Source of the DNA: Bemisia tabaci
Lineage: Eukaryota > Arthropoda > Insecta > Hemiptera > Aleyrodidae
Assembly: GCF_918797505.1 (NCBI RefSeq)
Contig: NC_092801.1
Coordinates: forward strand, 9,610,001-9,674,000
DNA: 64,000 nucleotides
Direction of reading: 5' to 3'
The position numbers were made by a program, and so were the translations under genes. Positions 11,160-22,800 of this stretch are shown here, one piece after another. Position 1 is the stretch's first letter; every line of letters starts with the position of its first letter. Under the pieces are notes generated by a model, which saw only the letters and a list, made by a program, of their open reading frames with translations, searched no databases and was not told where the DNA came from.

Positions 11160-11328
11160 CACTGGAAAAAAAACACATTGGATCTAGAGTCCAAACTCTT
11201 GAAAACATTGACAAGAAAAAATACTCTTGATTTGATCAGATTTTTGCTAAAATCAAAAGGAAATCCGCTCAAATTAAGAGGCTTGGTTTTTGATCTACGC
11301 AAAAATCCGATTGAATCAAGAGTATTGG
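11160..11328. mobile_element. MITE family A, truncated copy 3, inside B
   Basis: Starts CACTGGAAAAAAAACACATT and runs through AATCAAGAGTATT, then switches abruptly to unrelated sequence (GGGCGCTTCTGGG). The right end is lost. Confidence 0.75.
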
Positions 11329-11948
11329 GCGCTTCTGGGTACCAGATGCGCCCTTTCCAACCGTTCGACTCCCCCGATGTAACATGTACTATACTACATG
11401 CCCTTTTGCCTTATGGGTAATGACGCCATTCTGGTACACCCGGGAAAATTTGATTTTTTTCTGCATCTGGTATTCGTAAAAGTTTTCGTGAAATGTTTTG
11501 CTTTTAAGCATAACAATCTCGCACGGACGTATTACCTGGTTAAAGTATTTTAGGGCCTCCTTATGCTTTAAATACTTATATCCGAGGCAGTACTTTCAGA
11601 TTGATTTGAAAATATTACGAACAGTCACGTGATCTCTTCATTTTAGTGACGTATTACTGTGCTACTTTGTGATTGGTTCATTTTCTTGGCGCAGCATCGA
11701 CACGTCAGCTGTTTGCGGCATTGAGCGGAAGGTTTAAGGTTATGTCATGGACCAAGAGAATGAATAAGGACCTCCAACTCCAGTTAGCGGTTCACGCCGT
11801 GAATATGGGTCCAGCCAGCGCCGCGCCGATGTCACCGCCGGCCGGCCGGTCCCTCTCTTCCCCGCAACCCGCGCTTCCCCTCCCCACTGCTGAACTCCTC
11901 TTCACGCGGCCCCGCTCCCCCGCGACCTGCGCGCCCTACCTCGCGGCG

Positions 11949-13510
11949 CACACTGTGGTATTTGACCGAAAAACCTGGCCAAAACCTCAATTTTAAATTT
12001 TTTTTTAGTGGAAAACCAATGTGATATTCGAAATCTACACTGTTTTTTACCCTGGTAGACATGTATGTACCATTTTTCGAGTGGCTCAATTTCCCGCGAA
12101 GAGACCACGAAGTTACCTATTTCTCAGCGATTATTTTGATATGTTTCGGCGCGCTACTCGTCGATCAGTTTACTTCAACTGTGCGATCATAAGAGGGAAG
12201 TTCGGCGATATGCAACACATTCTTAGGGGTATATTCTACACAACTAACCACAGTATTTTCGAAATTTCTTTTTTTAGTGATTTTCACAGGAGGTTGAAAA
12301 GTGATGTAAAAGTAAACGTTTTTTTCGAAATTCAGAGGCCGATATCTTTTTTCTCTCAACTGTTCTCAAGCAGTTTGAGGCGGGATGTTATAGTCCGAAG
12401 TGGGTATTTTCAGGATTCAGGGGTGACAGACTGAGGAAAACTGAGGAAATTGAAATTTTTGACTTTAAAGATGGACTTTTGAGCGATTTTCACAAACATG
12501 AATGGGAAAAATTATGTCGATACTAACGACTGAAATTGTATTTTTCCAACAGCTCTGACCCATTTAGTACCAATTGGGTGATATTCGGTCACGCAACCTG
12601 TTTCTTTGGCCCCTACGCCCTCGAAAGAGGGATAAAAAAAATAATTTGAAAGCGGATGGGAGGGTCACTTTAAAGTCTTGCAAAAGTGTTTAATCCGTTA
12701 TCTAATAATCTCTTCGTGCATTATCCTTGAGTATAGACATATTTATGCCATGATTTACTTTGACAGACAAATTTGAGTCCATGCGGCCCCGGGGATGGGG
12801 CTTCAAAAGTGGCCCTCTGGCATCATGAAATTACGCTGTGAGGCACATTTGAAGCCTCGTAAAAGTGAGATATGTGGTTTTATTACGAATTTCGTAGTGA
12901 AGTGCCTCACTTTGAGATGTGGACCATGGGTTAGGAAGGAACCCATCAAAATGAATCATTTTCACAGGTGCTTTCTGTCCTTACAATGGTTCTTATTATG
13001 ATAGAACTCATTTTCATCTTATAATTTATCCTCAAATCATCATATGGAGGTCCCGGCACTTTCATACTAGCACTAATTTTGATTCAAAACTGTCAAAAAT
13101 CTAATATCTAGAATGATTCATATTAATTTTTTTGAGAAATGTACAATTACTCCTCAATGTGAGAGATCGGCTGTTTCGTCAAAAATTTTGAAGTGACTTA
13201 CGCTGTTTTAAAAAAAACCATTAATGAGGTAATAGAAAGTCCTTATTTCGAAAAGTAGACCATAGGTGAGGGAGAAACTCGTCTAAATGCACCGCTTTAG
13301 TTAGATACTTTGCGTCCTTTTAAAAACTTTTTGGAGGGCTTCTTGCGCCCTCTTTAAACTCTCCGCAAATTGTCATATGATGTGTTAGGTGGTTAAATTG
13401 TGCATATTATCACTTAAGAAGAAGTACTGATTGTAAAATATTTTTAAAACTCGGCGATATCTGGTGATAAATAGTTTTGGCCAGCTTTTCAGGTCCAATA
13501 CCACAGTGTG
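11949..13510. mobile_element. Transib-like element, 1.56 kb, no transposase seen
   Basis: Terminal inverted repeats of about 38 bp begin CACACTGTGGTATT at both ends and share TGGCCAAAAC further in. The ends are flanked by a 5-bp direct repeat CGGCG (11944-11948, 13511-13515), which fits the CGNCG duplications known for Transib. The interior is AT-rich, with open frames up to 137 codons that show no DDE/RAG1-like motifs I recognise, so it is probably non-autonomous or decayed. It sits in a GC-rich stretch (11790-11948 and 13511-13590). Confidence 0.65.
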
Positions 13511-13810
13511 CGGCGTCGCGACGCCGCTGTCCGCTAGATCGCGTTGACGCACCAGCTTTAGAGGTTCCGCCGCTCTTTCCCGTCGTCTGATTTACAGTGC
13601 ATCCTTTATGTTTCCTTTCACCACCAACTTACATTCATCACAAAGTGCTCGTGGTAAATTTCAGATCGTCGCGGTCAATCTGAAGTTTTGATGGGTTATG
13701 CGGTTAAAGATTCCCACTTTAAAATCCATCTTCGTCAGTCTTCGGGTACATTAGTTGGTTGTAATATGCTTTGTCAAAGAAGCGCCCTCCAACGCTGGGC
13801 GTTGGAACTG

Positions 13811-13881
13811 CTTGTTTTTTCTTTTCAATGGTTTTAAGAGTCTGGACTCTAGATCCAATGTTTTTTTTTTTTTTTCCAGTG
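13811..13881. mobile_element. MITE family A, right-end fragment
   Basis: Only the last 70 bp remain (AGAGTCTGGACTCTAGATCC, poly-T, CCAGTG). A family B copy starts 2-3 bp further on. Confidence 0.7.
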
Positions 13882-13883
13882 TT

Positions 13884-14143
13884 CCCATACTTCCAAGCTA
13901 AGGTAGAACACTGTATGAACCTTCGAGAGTTGCCAAATTTCTCTCGATAAAACATGTTTTTTTCAGGAAAGTAATGCATATTTATTCTTAACAATTTTAG
14001 ATATTTTAGATTTAATTGCGAACAAAATTGTCAGAAAAAATGGAGAAAAATGTCCACAATTTTCTCACTAAATTCGTTTTTTACCGAATGAAATCTGGCG
14101 ATTGACGAAGGTTCATGCAGCGTTTTCCCTCAAAACCGCAGCA
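13884..14143. mobile_element. MITE family B, complete copy
   Basis: Left end CCATACTTCCAAGCTAAGG, right end GGTTCATGCAGCG...CCGCAGCATA. The interior has TTGCCAAATTTCTCTCG and its inverted partner region near 14095. Family A copy 4 begins at its terminal TA. Confidence 0.65.
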
Positions 14144-14145
14144 TA

Positions 14146-14379
14146 AACTGGAAAAAAGAAAACACATTGGATCTAGAGTCCAGACTCTTAAAAACATCGA
14201 CAAGAAAAAGTACTCTTGATTCAATCAGAATCTAGCTTAAATCAAGAGCAAAGCCTCTTAATTCAAGCGGATTTCGTTTTGATTCAAGAAAAAATCCGAT
14301 TGAATCAAGAGTATTATTTCTTGTCAGTGTTTTCACTGACTGAGTCTGGACTCCAGATCCAATGTGTTTTTTTCCAGTG
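14146..14379. mobile_element. MITE family A, copy 4 (TA duplication)
   Basis: Left end (C mutated to A) AACTGGAAAAAAG, right end TTTTTTTCCAGTG, TA on both sides. A 7-bp repeat (CACTGACTGAG) disturbs the right arm. 14380-14920 shows nothing recognisable except family Z-like words near 14830-14895. Confidence 0.8.
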
Positions 14380-14920
14380 TATCAAACGACTTTAACAGAA
14401 CAGCATAAATATTTTTTTCATTCTGTCAAATGAAACCTGCGGATCGATTACGAAATTGTTATTGAATGACCTTGATCGATAAAACCCTATGCTTGCGAAG
14501 CTATTTATCAATCGAAGTCATTCGAGTCAACGATTGAGACGCAGAAGTGCACGCGAGTGTCTTAACTCGTGGCAATTCACTTTGATGGTCGCAGCGGCGA
14601 ATAGAATTGAACCCGCACCGGGTTCTTTTCCCGCGAATAGAAAGTGAGTGTTAGATGGAGCTTTACAGGGTAATGAAACGCTAAATTTCCTTTCAATGTT
14701 CGTGAAAGCGAATCAAATGGACTAAAACCAATATCTTGACTTCCGTTCCCCGGTGCTTTCATCGGGCTCCTTTTAATTCAATCCCAACCACACGCCTTTA
14801 TAAGGGAAGGGGGGCAGGGGGTCCTCCTGTCGCCAACTTTTGCTACAGCTGCATGAAGGGCTTCTGTCGTAATTGCTGAAAAGTCATGACGAGTCCTCTA
14901 TCAACACGGCAAGTCGAAGG

Positions 14921-15550
14921 CAGAGTTCGAAACTCACCTTTGAGTTTTAGGGGCTAAGTGGCGCATCAAAACCGATTTTTAGGCGCCATTGAAGATTTTT
15001 TTGGGGCCAAATTGACTTTTTGTTCATATATTACGGCGCATTTAGTGAAAAGTTAGATGCAAGATGTTTTCGTAACAGAACTAGTAAGTAGCTGTAACTT
15101 GGGGAAGACAAAAGCACAAAGGATTAAATCGTAAAGAATAGAAAAAGCTTTCACTTGCAGTGCTGAAAATTTCGAATAATCACCTGCACGGAAAGAAAAT
15201 TAAATGCTGATTTAGCATGTATATTGTTAAAAGCATGTCCGACAAGTTTCAAATGCTGATTTCACATTTGGAGAAATGCTAAATTAACTACGCCCACTGT
15301 AAAACGAACAAATTCAAATGTTGTGTCAGGATTTTTGTATTGTAAAATCAGCATTTAAAACTTGACGGGCTTTTTTTAACACTTTGAATGCTAAATCAGC
15401 ATTTACTTGTTTTCCGTGTGATATGAAAATTCAGATTATTAGGGAACAATTTCAACGGGCCACGTTGGCGTAAAACCTTCATTTTTTAGGCGCCATGGCC
15501 GATTTTTTAGGCGCGTTTGGCACGATGGCGCCTGTGAGTTTTGAACACTG
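14921..15550. mobile_element. Element family P, copy 1, interrupted by Q
   Basis: Ends CAGAGTTCGAAACTCAC and GTGAGTTTTGAACACTG are inverted repeats. Subterminal TTTTTAGGCGCCAT recurs in both arms. A family Q MITE lies inside. The ends are hAT-like (CAGNG), but flanking 8-mers (GTCGAAGG/GTTCGGGT) do not match well. Fragments recur at 39865-40130 and 61480-61586. Confidence 0.6.
15187..15418. mobile_element. MITE family Q, copy 1 (TG duplication), inside P
   Basis: Ends CACGGAAAGAAAATTAAATG / CATTTACTTGTTTTCCGTG, TG on both sides. Subterminal TGCTGATTTAGCAT and TGTCCGACAAGTTTCAAATG recur inverted. Confidence 0.75.
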
Positions 15551-15573
15551 GTTCGGGTGAAACCAACTATAAT

Positions 15574-15750
15574 GGGCCTGTTGCAAACTTTTGCTAGAGC
15601 AAAACTAAGAGTCGTTTCTTACAGATAATGCCTCAAAAATCACGATGAGCGCATCGGCAAAGTCTGAAATGCACTCATAATTTCACAATCTGCGTCTGCC
15701 TATTTTTACTAAGTATTATCTCTGTGTAAAAAATCAAGTAGTAAATGTTA
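15574..15750. mobile_element. Family Z, one arm
   Basis: GGGCCTGTTGCAAACTTTTG, AGAGTCGTTTCTTA and TCAAAAATCACGATGAGCGC match the arms of the complete element at 44229-44868. The second arm is absent. Confidence 0.6.
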
Positions 15751-15820
15751 CCATTATTATTTTTCAGTTTAAGGTGGGTTAGTTAATTGTTCTGCTCCAC
15801 CGACAAAGTAAAATATGAAC

Positions 15821-16051
15821 CACTGGAAGAAAAAAACACATTGGATCTAGAGTCCAGACTCTTAAAAACATCGACAAGAAAAAACGCTCTTGATTCAATC
15901 AGATTTAAGCTTGAATCAAGAACCAAGCCTCTTAATTTGAGCGGATATCCTTTTGATTTAAGCTTAAATCTGATTGAATCAAGAGTCCTCTTTCTTGTCA
16001 ATGTTTTTAAGAGTCTGGACTCTAGATCCAATGTGTTTTTTTTTTCCAGTG
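15821..16051. mobile_element. MITE family A, copy 5 (AC duplication)
   Basis: Ends CACTGGAAGAAAAAAACACA / TTTTTTTTTCCAGTG with AC on both sides, showing that the 2-bp target is not always TA. Both strands give near-identical short translated frames because of the palindrome. 16054-16497 shows nothing recognisable. Confidence 0.85.
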
Positions 16052-16497
16052 ACGGAGATTTTGAAACACCGCACAGGAGTCACGCGTTTTTGCCGTTTCG
16101 GCGCGTGGATATGGCCTCCTTCAACATTAATACCTCCAATTTGGTTCTGAGAAAGCTTGTCGACAGCCTCATTAGGTATAAATAGCAACAGTTTTAAGAG
16201 CAAGCATTGCAACACGAGTGGTGGAGAGAAGCCTGAATAGTAAATAATAAACGGTCGGGTGAAAAGCGTTTTGGTGCCGAAAATTGCTACCACACCTCCC
16301 GTTCCAAACAACCCCTCGCCGCGTACCGCCCCTACCAGTTTCCCTTGTGCGCGGGAGTTAATGGATGCGCTCTAGCTCGTATTTTCGCTCAAGGAACCGG
16401 GTATTCATTCGACTCGAGGTGTTAAATAAATAAAATCGCCAGCGGTATGCGCTGTACGCATACGCGGTAAATAATCAGAGGCCTTGCTACGGTCGTG

Positions 16498-19008
16498 TAA
16501 AGAGGGTTATTCAAAATCGGCGATTTTACCCTACGCTTGGATTTTGCCCGGAGTTGGATATGTTGTTCCCTATCACAAGACACGCCTTTTTCCGGCATTG
16601 GCAAGTTCACCCGAAATTTTTCTCGCGCGCTACAGCGTTGCCAAGTTGAAAAGAGGCAAATTCCGTAAGTGGCATCAAAATTGAGCTATGAAGTTGCGGT
16701 TTTAACGAAAATTCTCTAAAAATTACGCACTTTTAGGAAATGACCATGTTTTTAATGTCGCATTAATTTTAACATGCATTATTGCCAAATTTCCGATTTT
16801 TAAATTCGACAAATGTTACATATCCGCAAATACCCAAAAAGGCTATCTTCAAATTTGAATAAAAAGTTGTCTAATCGATAGTTTGTTTGATTCCGCATCC
16901 ATCGATATATTATAGCTCGCTGGGAAACTTTTGGTTCGCGAGATATCATCATTTTTGTGAACAGCTTTATGGAGCGACGACGCTTTTTGAGTCCGGGCGG
17001 ATAAAAATTTTAACCTCCAAAAACACCGGGTAGCATTAATTCCATGGTTTCCTATGTAATTTTTGGCGCTGAATCCGAATTTGACCATTTCATAAAAAAA
17101 TTGTCACCAAGATGTTGCCAAATTTGGCAAAAATTGCTTAAAATCGGCCTTTTTGGCGGATTATAGCCTGTGACTTGCCAGGAGTTGATCAGACGACAAA
17201 ATTGGTTATTTCCACAGTTAAAACTCGTTAAACTATCTACAAGCTGAGTCAAATTCTTTCTGCTCACGGTAAAATTAAACGCGCGACAAGCAGCAAACTG
17301 AAAAAAAGACACCAAAATTGGCGCTTTTTGCGGTTTTTGTCGTAAGTTTCTTGTTTTCCGATTAAGAGAATGTTTCTTGACTATACTAATGAACAACATG
17401 AGCAGAATTTAATAAAATTGAACAATAAAATAAGATCGAACATATTCCAATGTTGCCAAGCTTAAACAAAATACTTTAATTTTCGCTGGTTTTTTTATAT
17501 TATTGTCCTATATTCTTTGTTCACCTCTTATTTTTAAATTTTATAAATGTATCTCTCTTGCAAAATAATACACTTCTGTAGAATAATTTAATTTTCAACT
17601 TAGATATATACTAATAACTAGGGTATTTAGTTCAGAGAGGAAAAATTCATAAAATAGTGAGTTTTATCGAATCGTGTCAATAAACCACATTTTGAAACAA
17701 TAATGGAAAATTTTCTGCTAAAAATTAATGAATAAAATGTACTCCTCAGACTGACTTCATTAAAACAAAACAAGACGCATTGCAATATTGCCAAAATTAC
17801 GTACAAATTGTTGGATTTTGGCGGTATTTGACCGTTATTATTCATTACCCTATATTTAGTATACAATTTTATTTTATAATTCTGAGATAATGGAGTTTAA
17901 TAGAAAAAAGTAACGACACCAAACTGAAGAAGACGCCCAGGAAAGGACAATAAGGGGCTTAAAAAGGAACAAGGGCGCTCCAAATTACTGAGGACCTGTG
18001 GGTGGACAAGGGACTATGGCGGTTAGGCGTCACGGGGCCCGAGAGACCGCTGTTAAAGCGGCTCTTTATCTATATATGTAACAATACAATAGTTTGTCGT
18101 TACACTCGGCGTAATTCAGATTTTCCAAAGAAACATTCTCTTAATCGGAAAACAAGAAACTTACGACAAAAACCGCAAAAAGCGCCAATTTTGGTGTCTT
18201 TTTTTCAGTTTGCTGCTTGTCGCGCGTTTAATTTTACCGTGAGCAGAAAGAATTTGACTCAGCTTGTAGATAGTTTAACGAGTTTTAACTGTGGAAATAA
18301 CCAATTTTGTCGTCTGATCAACTCCTGGCAAGTCACAGGCTATAATCCGCCAAAAAGGCCGATTTTAAGCAATTTTTGCCAAATTTGGCAACATCTTGGT
18401 GACAATTTTTTTATGAAATGGTCAAATTCGGATTCAGCGCCAAAAATTACATAGGAAACCATGGAATTAATGCTACCCGGTGTTTTTGGAGGTTAAAATT
18501 TTTATCCGCCCGGACTCAAAAAGCGTCGTCGCTCCATAAAGCTGTTCACAAAAATGATGATATCTCGCGAACCAAAAGTTTCCCAGCGAGCTATAATATA
18601 TCGATGGATGCGGAATCAAACAAACTATCGATTAGACAACTTTTTATTCAAATTTGAAGATAGCCTTTTTGGGTATTTGCGGATATGTAACATTTGTCGA
18701 ATTTAAAAATCGGAAATTTGGCAATAATGCATGTTAAAATTAATGCGACATTAAAAACATGGTCATTTCCTAAAAGTGCGTAATTTTTAGAGAATTTTCG
18801 TTAAAACCGCAACTTCATAGCTCAATTTTGATGCCACTTACGGAATTTGCCTCTTTTCAACTTGGCAACGCTGTAGCGCGCGAGAAAAATTTCGGGTGAA
18901 CTTGCCAATGCCGGAAAAAGGCGTGTCTTGTGATAGGGAACAACATATCCAACTCCGGGCAAAATCCAAGCGTAGGGTAAAATCGCCGATTTTGAATAAC
19001 CCTCTTTA
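16498..19008. mobile_element. 2.5-kb foldback with 881-bp apparently identical arms
   Basis: The arms 16498-17378 and 18128-19008 are exact reverse complements wherever I compared them, have equal length, and give identical translated stretches. The spacer (17379-18127) is AT-rich and unrelated. The arms end in TAAAGAGGGTTATTC / GAATAACCCTCTTTA, so a TA duplication with AAGAGGG ends is possible. No transposase was recognised. Identity this high means recent formation, gene conversion or an assembly artefact. Confidence 0.8.
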
Positions 19009-19237
19009 TTCGGGCTCTCTTGAGAAGGTGAAAAGATATCGATGGGCGAAATGCGAAACCAGGTGTCTCCATTTCAGAATTTCCTCTCCTGATTTTCTCC
19101 CCGAAAAGTAAAAAGCCTACTCCGTGGCTTGAAATTTACGCAGGGTATCCTGCTGATGGAGAGGGAAAATCATGGAAGTTTTCGAGAGTGCGTTGATCAG
19201 CTTTTCAAAGAAAAACAAGCTCTTAATTCAAGGAACG

Positions 19238-19328
19238 AGTCAAGGTTAGGTAAGGTACAGTTGGGCAAGGTTAGGACAGGTTAGGTTAGGTTAGGTTTGG
19301 TTAGGTTAGGTTACATTAAGTTAGGTTT
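19238..19328. repeat. Interstitial TTAGG telomere-type repeat
   Basis: Imperfect run of GGTTA units including GGTTAGGTTAGGTTAGG, degenerate at both edges. TTAGG is the canonical insect telomere unit. Confidence 0.8.
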
Positions 19329-19343
19329 GAGTAAATGACACAA

Positions 19344-19529
19344 CACTGGAAAGAAACACATTGGATCTAGAGTCCAGACTCTTAAAAACATCGACAAGAA
19401 AAAATACTCTTGATTCAATCAGATTTAAGCTTAAATCAAGAACCAAGCCTCTTAAAGTCATTTTTCTTGTCAATGTTTTCAAGAGTCTAGACTCTAGATC
19501 CAATGTGTTTTTATTTTTTTTTTCCAGTG
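19344..19529. mobile_element. MITE family A, internally deleted copy 6 (AA duplication)
   Basis: Ends CACTGGAAAGAAACACATT / TTTTTTTTCCAGTG, AA on both sides. About 45 bp of the centre is missing after CCAAGCCTCTTAAAG. Just beyond it (19575-19720), GTTGACACCGT-type words are repeated about four times. Confidence 0.8.
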
Positions 19530-20220
19530 AAGAAAAACAAGACTTGAAATTAGTTATAGAGGGAAGTTTTAAGTTTCGTTGACGTCGTGATCGTTGACAC
19601 GTGATCATGTTTCATAAGAATCAGAATGTTTTATTTTTGGATGATCACGGTGTCAACAAGAACTTGGAAAAACTGTTTGTTGACACCGTAATCGTTGACA
19701 CCATGCTACGTAATCGTTATGCACGGTAAATTGCAGAAATCCTCAAAAATAAACCTATTTCCGAACAAAATCCGCGAGAAATGCAACAGGTGGTCACCAT
19801 CGAAATTCGACCAACTTCCCACCAATCCAACTTCGCCTCCGTTTCGCAACCTGGAAAGTCCTCATAGGACCAAGTGTCCGCATTCTCTCCGTAACCGCAC
19901 TCGACTCCCCTCGAGAGGATGATGAAAACTTTTCCAAAATTTGAGGTCGAACCTTTTACGTTGCATTAATCCGCTTGATAACCCTTAACTCTCTCCAATT
20001 TCCCGGCCAATTTCGAAAGCAGGATCCGCTCTCCACCCTGGGTGCTCCAAAAGTTGCTCGAAACAAAGCAAAAAACTAGGTAGGCGAACTTCATTGCGCG
20101 CCGCAAGGTGGAGCGGTCAATGAGAGTAGTCGAGTAAAATGTGGAATATTTCAAAGCGCATATTTTCGTGAGAGCGCCTGTTTGGGGAGAACACGGGCAC
20201 GTTGAAAACGAATGGAGGTA

Positions 20221-20763
20221 CACGGAAAAAAAACTTCGTGCGTGGGACCCGAAGTTAAGATCATATGGATCCCTGAAGTTTTCGGATCACGCACTGGAAA
20301 AAAAAACACATTGGATCTAGAGTCCAGACTCTTAAAAACATCTACAAGAAAAAGTACTCTTAATTCAATCAGATTTTTGCTTAAATCAAGAACCAAGCCT
20401 CCTAATTTGAGCGGATTTCCTTTTGATTTAAGCAAAAATCTGATTAAATCAAGAGTATTTTTTCTTGTCATTGTTTTCAAGAGCCTGGACTCTAGATCCA
20501 ATGTGTTTATTTTTTCCAGTGCGTATCTAAAAACTTGAGATCCAGCTGCCGAAGTTTGGGTCAGACATCTGAAGTACCTCGATATGTACTGAAGGGTTTG
20601 GGTCACACATCTGAAGTACTCCGGTACATACCGAAGTGCCTCGATGTCTGACTCGAACTTCGGCAGCTCGATCTCAAGTTTTCGGATTCGTGATCTGAAA
20701 ACTTCAGAGATCCATATGACCTCAACTTCGGGTCCCATGCACGAAGTTTTTTTTTTCTCCGTG
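20221..20763. mobile_element. Foldback family R, copy 1 (TA duplication), with nested A
   Basis: Ends CACGGAAAAAAAACTTCGTG / CACGAAGTTTTTTTTTTCTCCGTG-type, flanked by TA (20219-20220, 20764-20765). Arms carry GACCCGAAGTT and CATATGGATC. A family A element is inserted in the left arm. The other copy is at 52155-52514. Confidence 0.75.
20292..20521. mobile_element. MITE family A, copy 7 (CG duplication), inside R
   Basis: Ends CACTGGAAAAAAAAACACAT / TTTTTTCCAGTG. Removing it and one CG restores a left-arm sequence (GGATCACGTATC) that pairs with the right arm of R, which confirms a 2-bp CG duplication. Confidence 0.85.
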
Positions 20764-21014
20764 TACACTGCCGTGCTACGGAAGAACGCCGCACGAACCA
20801 TCAAACGTTGCCAAGTTTCCTCTGATAAAAACCGAATCTACTAGGAAAATTGCGATTATTACTTTCGAAAATTTTCAGACAATTTTGTGAGCAATCTGAA
20901 AATTCCGAGGAAAAATATTACTGAATGTTGTAAAAAATACATGTTTAACAAGGAGAATTTGACAACTCTTTAATGTTCATTCAGCATTCTTCCGTAGCAC
21001 GGCAGTATAGATGC
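20764..21014. mobile_element. MITE family B, complete copy
   Basis: Ends ACTGCCGTGCTACGGAAGAA and TTCTTCCGTAGCACGGCAGT, with GCCAAGTTTCCTCTG and CAACTCTTTAATG inside. It abuts the right end of element R. Confidence 0.75.
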
Positions 21015-21240
21015 CGGATGACATCATTCGCTTCGGCGCCAAACTGAAGCGTTTTAATTTTCGGAAAAGTTGCGCTTTTTGAGCTTTGCGTATATCTCGG
21101 TTTCTGAATTCCTTTTCCACGTTTGTAAGCGATGCATCATATTTTACGCGTCATTTACAATTACAAAAATGTGCCGGCAAGTCAAAATTTGTTCATGGCT
21201 TAGTGACACATTTCCCATATCGGGAAAAAATCATAAAAAG

Positions 21241-21472
21241 CACTCGAAAAGAAAAAACACATTGGAGTTAGAGTCCAGACTCTTAAAAACATTGACAAGA
21301 AAAAATACTCTTGATTCGAACAGATTTAAGCTTAAATCAGGAACCAAGCCTCTTGATTTGAGCGGATTTCCTTATGATTTAAGCTTAAATCTGATTGAAT
21401 CAAGAACCCTTTTTCTTGTCAATGTTTCCAAGAGTCTGGACTCTAGATCCAATGTGTTTTTTTTTTTCAGTG
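21241..21472. mobile_element. MITE family A, copy 8 (AG duplication)
   Basis: Ends CACTCGAAAAGAAAAAACAC / TTTTTTTTTTCAGTG, AG on both sides. The left terminal G is mutated to C. Confidence 0.8.
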
Positions 21473-21595
21473 AGTACTGCGCGAAAGGTGCTCATAAACC
21501 CTTCTCATGCAGAAAATACATTTTCGTGTTCAAAATTCTCGATTCCAGTTGAAACTTTTACGTTCGGCTTATCCAAAAGACTGTATCTACTGTGC

Positions 21596-21790
21596 GCCCT
21601 CCCCCTCTCTACGCCCCCTCCTCCTCCCCCACGATGCAACTCCTCTCGGAGCGAGGCGGCAATCATCCCCGTACGTGATCCATGCAGTCGCCCGGAGGCC
21701 GCGGCCAAGTTCATTTTAAAGTCCGTCGAGAGGGGGGCGGGGAGGGGAGTGGGGTGGGTTGGAGGGGGGGAGCTAGAGAGGAGAGCGAAC
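21596..21790. repeat. C-rich tract followed by G-rich tract
   Basis: 21596-21640 is C/T-rich (CCCTCCCCCTCTCTACGCCC) and 21728-21772 is G-rich with several runs of four or more G, fitting the G-quadruplex pattern. Derived frames are low-complexity. No gene assigned. Confidence 0.6.
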
Positions 21791-22172
21791 GGCAGCGTCG
21801 CGGCGAAGATAAGGATGAAAAATCGCCCACCTCCCGTAGAGTTGCCAGATTGCATGAAAATACGCGGATATTTTACATTGAGTCGTGCGGGGAAATGTGC
21901 TGAATTTCAGCACGATCTGGCAACAGTGCCGGCCCGTGCGCCGCGAAAACCGAACTAATAAATAATTTATCGCCGCCTCCCGACGGCGAAGCTCAAAACA
22001 GATGAAAAACGTAATTGGAGGAAATAATAAACCGACGCGGGGGAGGGGGGAGGAGTGTCTCCCGGCCGCTACACATACAGACATCGGTTTGTTTTTACGA
22101 AATGGGTCTGTTGCGCACTGGGGATATGGATGCATTATATGAACAGGCTTTTTGGATACAGAAACGTCCGAA

Positions 22173-22680
22173 AATGGAGATGTTGCATGTGTGAGGGATT
22201 TGCGATTTGACTGTTGATTCCTGTGTAAAAGTTCGAGAGAAACACGATGGTGCCACTGGTTGTCTCTGAAATCAACTCCCAAGCCCAAAAAAAGCTCTCA
22301 AGTTGAGGCCAAAATGGTGGGGATATCCCACGCTATCCTGAGAGTCCACCTCTACACCAAGACAAACTCTCCATGCAAAGATAGGGAGCAAATACATTGA
22401 CAGGGCTGCCACTTTATTTGGGGACTCCAAAACTGAAAACACAGCATCACTGCTAATGTATTTGCTCCCTATCTTTGCATGGAGCGTTTGTCTTGATGTA
22501 GAGGTGGACTCTCAGGGTAGGGTGGGATATCCCCTCCATTTTGGCCTCAACTTGAGAGCTTTTTTTGAGCTTGGGAGTTGATTTCAGAACAAACCAGTGG
22601 CACCTTCGTGTTTCTCGCGAACTTGTACATAATAATCAACAGTTAAATCGCAAATTCCACACACATGCAACATCTCCATT
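22173..22680. mobile_element. Foldback family E, copy 2
   Basis: Complete palindrome with ends ATGGAGATGTTGCATGTG and CATGCAACATCTCCATT. The inner arms with AAAAAAAGCTCTCAAGTTGA and CTCCCTATCTTTGCATGGAG are well kept. Confidence 0.75.
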
Positions 22681-22689
22681 CAAATGAGT

Positions 22690-22800
22690 GGGTCAGAGTG
22701 TGGGGACCTCCAGTTAGGAGTCGGAGAGGGCGTCCAGCTAAAACGTGGACAGAGGATATCCAAAAAGAGGGAGAGGGGTCTGCCGTGGTAGCAAAGGGAG
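22690..22800 (+). pseudogene. Possible LINE ORF2 C-terminal tail fragment
   Basis: Frame +3 reads ...RRGRPAKTWTEDIQKEG, resembling the RxRGRPxKxWxDDI tail after the reverse transcriptase of several non-LTR retrotransposons. Only about 35 residues are present, next to foldback E, and no RT motifs precede it. The match is short, so this is tentative. Confidence 0.35.

Noticed and set aside
11673..11996. 107-codon Pro/Ala-rich frame in the GC island
   Set aside because: It runs across the left end of the Transib-like insertion into transposon sequence; no domain seen.
14913..15558. 8-bp target duplication around element P1
   Set aside because: GTCGAAGG and GTTCGGGT share too few positions to count; the hAT assignment of P is left open.
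15787..16185. Recurring frames of the type MDLESRLLKTLTRKNTLDSIRF on both strands (also at 19.3, 20.2, 21.2, 39.0, 39.2, 45.4 and 61.3 kb), looking like a conserved protein family
   Set aside because: They are translations of the palindromic family A MITE. The same peptide appears on both strands because the DNA is its own reverse complement, and the frames run only as far as the element.
16849..18657. Identical 79-115 codon frames in both arms of the 881-bp inverted repeat as possible duplicated genes
   Set aside because: Identity follows from identity of the DNA arms; the frames have no recognisable domain and start at arbitrary points.
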